Origin: an uncultured Phascolarctobacterium sp.
Lineage (GTDB): Bacteria; Bacillota; Negativicutes; Acidaminococcales; Acidaminococcaceae
Reading direction: 5' to 3'
NCBI GenBank assembly: GCA_949287345.1
Contig: CASEGD010000027.1
Location: 1 to 9,564 of the forward strand
DNA length: 9,564 nucleotides
Part shown: piece by piece, positions 6,269 to 9,564 of the stretch
How the letters are laid out: every line of letters begins with the position of its first letter
Position numbering within the stretch: position 1 is the first letter of the stretch
Notes under the pieces: generated by a model
The model's input: only the letters and a program-made list of their open reading frames with translations
Databases searched by the model: none
Told to the model about the DNA's origin: nothing
Made by a program: the position numbers and the translations under genes

Positions 6269-8500
6269 ATGCCGGAAATTCATGAAGTTACGGTAGACGG
6301 CTTATTTGAAATGATTTCTGAATATCTGGACGAAAAGCAGGTGGCTTTCGTCCGTAAGGCTTATGACGTTGCAGCCAAAGCACACGCCAATCAGCGCCGT
6401 AAATCCGGTGAGCCGTATATTATTCATCCGCTGGGCGTAACGACGATACTGGCGGAGCTGCAAATGGACGAAACTACGCTGGCAGCCGCTTTTTTGCACG
6501 ATGTTGTTGAAGATACCGACATTACCTTGCAGCAACTGACGGAAATGTTCGGCACGAAGGTTGCCGACCTTGTTGACGGCGTTACCAAGCTGGGCAAAAT
6601 CGAATACATCAGCAAAGAGGACCAGCAGATTGAAAACTACCGCAAAATGTTCCTTGCCATGGCGAAGGACATCCGCGTTATTATGATTAAGCTGGCCGAC
6701 CGCCTGCACAACATGCGTACCATGAAATATATGCCGGTGCATAAGCAGCATTCCATCTCGCGCGAGACGATGGAGGTTTATGCGCCGCTGGCACACCGCC
6801 TTGGTATTTATACCATCAAGTGGGAGCTTGAGGATTTGGCCTTCCGCTACATGGAGCCGGAAATTTACTACGACCTTGTTGAGCAGGTTAAGGTAAAACG
6901 CCGCGAAAGGGAAGCCATGATTCACGAGGCGATGGCGGAAATTAAGCAGCACCTTGATGAACAGCACATTGAGTGCGAAATTCAGGGACGCCCGAAGAAT
7001 TTTTACAGCATTTACAAAAAAATGCAGCGCGACCATAAAGAATTAAGCGAGATTTATGATTTGCTGGCTATCCGCGTGCTGGTTAACAGCGTTGCCGACT
7101 GCTACGGCACTCTGGGCGTTGTACACAGCCTGTGGCGTCCTATCCCTGGGCGCGTAAAGGACTACATCGCCGTGCCGAAGTCCAACATGTACCAGTCGCT
7201 GCACACCACGGTTGTTTACCACAACGGTCAGCCGCTGGAAATCCAGATACGTACCTTTGAGATGCACCGCATTTCCGAATACGGCATCGCGGCGCACTGG
7301 CGTTATAAAGAAAGTGGCGGCAAGAGCAATATGCCGTCCGGCGGCGATAAGGACTTTGAAGCAAAATTGTCCTGGCTGCGCCAGCTTTTGGAATGGCATA
7401 AGGATATGAGCGATTCGCGCGACTTTGTGAACACGGTTAAAATGGACGTGTTCAGCGACGAAGTGTTTGTATTTACCCCGCGCGGCGACGTTATTGATTT
7501 GCCTGTTGGCAGCGTGCCGATTGACTTTGCGTACCGCATCCATACGGACGTTGGCAACCGTTGCGTCGGTGCAAAGGTTAACGGGCGCATTGTGCCGCTG
7601 GATTATAAATTGAGCAACGGCGATATCGTCGAAGTTATCACGTCCAAGCAGGCAACAGGCCCGAGCCGCGATTGGATGAACATCGTCGGTTCTTCCGACA
7701 CACGTAACAAAATCCGTTCGTGGTTTAAAAAGGAACGCCGCGAAGAAAACATCGTCAAAGGCCGCGAGATGCTGGAAAAAGAAACCAAGCGCCTCGGCTA
7801 TGATATTAAAGTGCTGCTTAAGGCAGACAAGCTGAAAACAGTTGCCACGGCGGTAAGGCTGGACGGCGAGGAATCGCTGTACGCTACCATCGGCTACGGC
7901 GGCATAACGCTGAACAATGTTATGAGCCGTTTGGTTGAGCTGTACAAAAAAGAGCAGAAGCTCAACACCACTAAAGACCTTTCCGAGCTTCTGGCAGAGC
8001 TTAAACCGCGCCGCAGCAAGGCTAAAAACAGCCACGGCATTCTGGTTAAGGGCGAAGAAGGCATTATGGTTAAGCTGGCGCGCTGCTGCAACCCGATTCC
8101 GGGCGACCCGGTTATCGGCTATATTACGCGCGGCAGCGGCATATCCGTACACCGCAGGGATTGCCCCAATGTTTTAAGCAATAACCCCGAGGAGCAGAGC
8201 CGTTTGATTGAGGTATCGTGGGATATCGCGACGGACGCTGTTTACAAGGTTAACATTGTTATCAGCGCCGACAACCGCCCCGGCATGATGAGTGACATTA
8301 TGCAGGTAACCAGCGAGGCGAAGCTGAACATCAACGCGCTGAACTGCCGCACCGACCGCAACAAAGTTGCTTCCATCACCATGGGGCTGGACATCAGCAA
8401 CCTTGAACAGCTTGACAACATTATGAACAAAATAAAACGCATGAAAGGCGTTTACAGCGTGGAGCGCCAGGTAACATCTGCCGTGCACAGCCACGCATAA
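6269..8500 (+). CDS. rel: Bifunctional (p)ppGpp synthetase/hydrolase Rel
   Basis: A 743-residue long RelA/SpoT homologue controlling the stringent response. The HD hydrolase half keeps its metal and catalytic residues: H53, H77-D78, E81-D82 and D144. The synthetase half has GRPKNFYSIYKK (R241), D264, RVKD (295-298), YQSLHTT (308-314) and EIQIRT (324-329). The RxKD motif marks the bifunctional class, not the E. coli RelA type (ExDD). These positions nearly coincide with Rel of Streptococcus equisimilis. Then come TGS (about 397-458), an alpha-helical region, the conserved-cysteine/zinc-finger-like part (C606-C607, H628-RR-D631-C632) and a C-terminal ACT/RRM domain (about 664-735), the parts that sense ribosome-bound uncharged tRNA. 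Nothing is missing. Start at ATG 6269 with AAGGAT at 6255. It follows recJ after 20 bases with no apt gene between, unlike B. subtilis. Confidence 0.97.
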   Translation: MPEIHEVTVDGLFEMISEYLDEKQVAFVRKAYDVAAKAHANQRRKSGEPYIIHPLGVTTILAELQMDETTLAAAFLHDVVEDTDITLQQLTEMFGTKVADLVDGVTKLGKIEYISKEDQQIENYRKMFLAMAKDIRVIMIKLADRLHNMRTMKYMPVHKQHSISRETMEVYAPLAHRLGIYTIKWELEDLAFRYMEPEIYYDLVEQVKVKRREREAMIHEAMAEIKQHLDEQHIECEIQGRPKNFYSIYKKMQRDHKELSEIYDLLAIRVLVNSVADCYGTLGVVHSLWRPIPGRVKDYIAVPKSNMYQSLHTTVVYHNGQPLEIQIRTFEMHRISEYGIAAHWRYKESGGKSNMPSGGDKDFEAKLSWLRQLLEWHKDMSDSRDFVNTVKMDVFSDEVFVFTPRGDVIDLPVGSVPIDFAYRIHTDVGNRCVGAKVNGRIVPLDYKLSNGDIVEVITSKQATGPSRDWMNIVGSSDTRNKIRSWFKKERREENIVKGREMLEKETKRLGYDIKVLLKADKLKTVATAVRLDGEESLYATIGYGGITLNNVMSRLVELYKKEQKLNTTKDLSELLAELKPRRSKAKNSHGILVKGEEGIMVKLARCCNPIPGDPVIGYITRGSGISVHRRDCPNVLSNNPEEQSRLIEVSWDIATDAVYKVNIVISADNRPGMMSDIMQVTSEAKLNINALNCRTDRNKVASITMGLDISNLEQLDNIMNKIKRMKGVYSVERQVTSAVHSHA

Positions 8501-8512
8501 CAGGAGGATTAC

Positions 8513-9133
8513 ATGAAGATTATTGCCATGGAAGTTGGCTACATTGCTACCAACTGCTATATTGTGATTAACGAAGAAACGCATCAGGCAGTCGTTATCG
8601 ACCCGGGCGGGGATGCTGACCGCATTATGGCGGCTGTGGAAAAGGAAAATGCCAAAGTGGACGCTATCTTTTTAACGCACGGCCACGGCGACCATATTAT
8701 GGCGCTGGGCGAGGTTAAAGAACGCACCGGCGCGCCCATTTACATCAGCGAGGCCGACGCGCCGCTGTTAAACGACCCCAACAAAAGCCTTGTGGCCTTT
8801 ATCGGCGGCAAATATACACCCGCCACGGCGGATAAATTTTTTGCCGACGGCGACGAAGTGGAAGCGGCAGGAATGAAGTTTAAGGTGCTGGCAACGCCGG
8901 GGCATACGCCGGGCGGTGTCTGCCTTATGCTTGACGACATTGTGTTCTGCGGCGACACGGTGTTCCTTGAATCAATCGGCAGGACGGATTTCCCAGGCGG
9001 CTCGTACCGTCAGCTCCTGCAATCAATTAAGGATAAAATTTTGCCGCTGGGCGATAATGTACACCTTTTGCCGGGACACGGCCCTGCAACCACGGTAGAA
9101 CATGAAAGGCGCAGAAACCCGTTTCTGCAATAA
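8513..9133 (+). CDS. Metallo-beta-lactamase-fold hydrolase (glyoxalase II-like)
   Basis: A 206-residue MBL-fold protein of the small glyoxalase II-like/YcbL-YqgX group. Metal ligands are all visible: H56-x-H58-x-D60-H61 (THGHGDH), H131 (TPGHTPGG), D148 (CGDTVF) and H189 (LPGHGP). GRTDFPGGS at 156-164 is typical of this subgroup. It lacks the long C-terminal substrate domain of classical glyoxalase II, so activity on S-lactoylglutathione cannot be assumed; homologues hydrolyse various thioesters, and the physiological substrate is unknown. The start is clear: AGGAGG at 8502-8507, five bases before the ATG. It lies 12 bases after rel, so probably in the same operon. In many Bacillota a dtd gene stands between rel and this gene; here it is absent. 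Confidence 0.92.
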   Translation: MKIIAMEVGYIATNCYIVINEETHQAVVIDPGGDADRIMAAVEKENAKVDAIFLTHGHGDHIMALGEVKERTGAPIYISEADAPLLNDPNKSLVAFIGGKYTPATADKFFADGDEVEAAGMKFKVLATPGHTPGGVCLMLDDIVFCGDTVFLESIGRTDFPGGSYRQLLQSIKDKILPLGDNVHLLPGHGPATTVEHERRRNPFLQ

Positions 9134-9145
9134 TTTTAGCAATAA

Positions 9146-9564
9146 ATGATTAAGGATTTTAAAGTTTTACGAAACAGCACCGCTTTTAAAGTAACGGTGG
9201 CGGCGCTCATATCGTTTATTTTGTACATGCTGGGCAATTTTCTGCTGCCGATACTTCTGGCAGTGGGGCTGGCGTTTTTGCTGCACCCAATCAGCAAGCT
9301 GTTCGGCAAAATCACGCTTGGGCGCGGTACAATCCATCTGTCGCGTGTGGTAACAATTTTAATGGCGTTCATAGCCTTCGGGCTGATTGTATTTTTGGCA
9401 GTAACCTACATTATTTTGCCGCTGTTCGGGCAGATTAACAACCTCGTCGGCAAAATACCTGATTACACCACCAAAATGGACGCCGCCACATTTGACTGGC
9501 TGGTGGAGGACCCTTCCAATTACCCGACGCTGCCGCATAACATCGAAAGCCTTTTTGACTACAT
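9146..9564 (+). CDS. AI-2E family transporter/permease, N-terminal part (cut by window end)
   Basis: An open frame from ATG 9146 to the window edge, 139 codons, without a stop. It begins MIKDFKVLRNSTAFKVTV, then a hydrophobic stretch LISFILYMLGNFLLPILLAVGLAFLLHPISK (about 20-50) and a second one VVTILMAFIAFGLIVFLAVTYIILPLF (about 67-94), followed by a soluble QINNLVGKIPDYTTKM segment. The LPILLAVGLAFLLHP hairpin and the later IPDY region match the AI-2E transporter/PerM (UPF0118) family, multi-pass inner-membrane proteins with roles ranging from signal export to Na+/H+ exchange; the substrate here cannot be told. There is no clear Shine-Dalgarno before the ATG, which is only 12 bases after the MBL gene's stop, so translation may depend on re-initiation. 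Family proteins are about 350 residues, so roughly two thirds lies outside. Confidence 0.8.
   Translation, partial: MIKDFKVLRNSTAFKVTVAALISFILYMLGNFLLPILLAVGLAFLLHPISKLFGKITLGRGTIHLSRVVTILMAFIAFGLIVFLAVTYIILPLFGQINNLVGKIPDYTTKMDAATFDWLVEDPSNYPTLPHNIESLFDY

Noticed and set aside
7043..8152. Long antisense open frame (369 codons) opposite rel
   Set aside because: It is a shadow of the GC-biased rel codons, rich in Ala/Val/Arg/His/Asn with no recognisable domain and no ribosome site. Similar shadows lie opposite recJ, rarA and yqeY.
1..9564. CRISPR arrays, insertion sequences, tRNA genes, integration sites
   Set aside because: I saw no direct-repeat arrays, transposase frames, paired inverted ends or tRNA cloverleaf sequences; coding is continuous and housekeeping throughout.

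Overview
This 9.56 kb window is a stretch of conserved bacterial chromosome. All recognised genes lie on the + strand, and no mobile or foreign DNA is visible. The gene sets hinT-rpsU-yqeY, 6S RNA-tcdA-rarA and lapA-recJ-rel-MBL hydrolase, together with strong AGGAGG-type ribosome sites and sigma-A promoters, point to a Bacillota (Firmicutes) genome. It has moderately high GC, mostly at third codon positions. A member of the Negativicutes or Clostridia is my best guess, inferred from gene order only; the genus cannot be read from the window.

Layout. (1) 51-1142: a HIT-family nucleotide hydrolase, ribosomal protein S21 (rpsU) and a YqeY/GatB-like protein. A perfect-consensus promoter begins on the base after the hinT stop codon and drives rpsU-yqeY through a structured leader. 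The unit ends in a strong intrinsic terminator (1158-1197). (2) 1200-1489 has no protein gene but holds its own promoter and a convincing 6S RNA, recognised from its foldable architecture. The U-run at its 3' end directly abuts the Shine-Dalgarno sequence of tcdA. (3) 1490-3462: tcdA (cyclic t6A formation in tRNA) and rarA (replication-fork AAA+ ATPase), followed by a second intrinsic terminator. (4) 3542-9564: a new promoter and a likely operon of a LapA-domain membrane protein, recJ, the bifunctional (p)ppGpp enzyme rel, a metallo-beta-lactamase-fold hydrolase and the start of an AI-2E-family permease that runs off the window.

Themes: translation and tRNA modification (S21, YqeY, TcdA), fork repair (RarA, RecJ), and two global growth-state regulators, 6S RNA (RNA polymerase) and Rel ((p)ppGpp), about 5 kb apart. 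I did not find an undescribed system. The points most worth a second look are the unannotated-looking 6S RNA and its seamless junction with tcdA, the rpsU leader, and the absence of apt and dtd from the recJ-rel neighbourhood.
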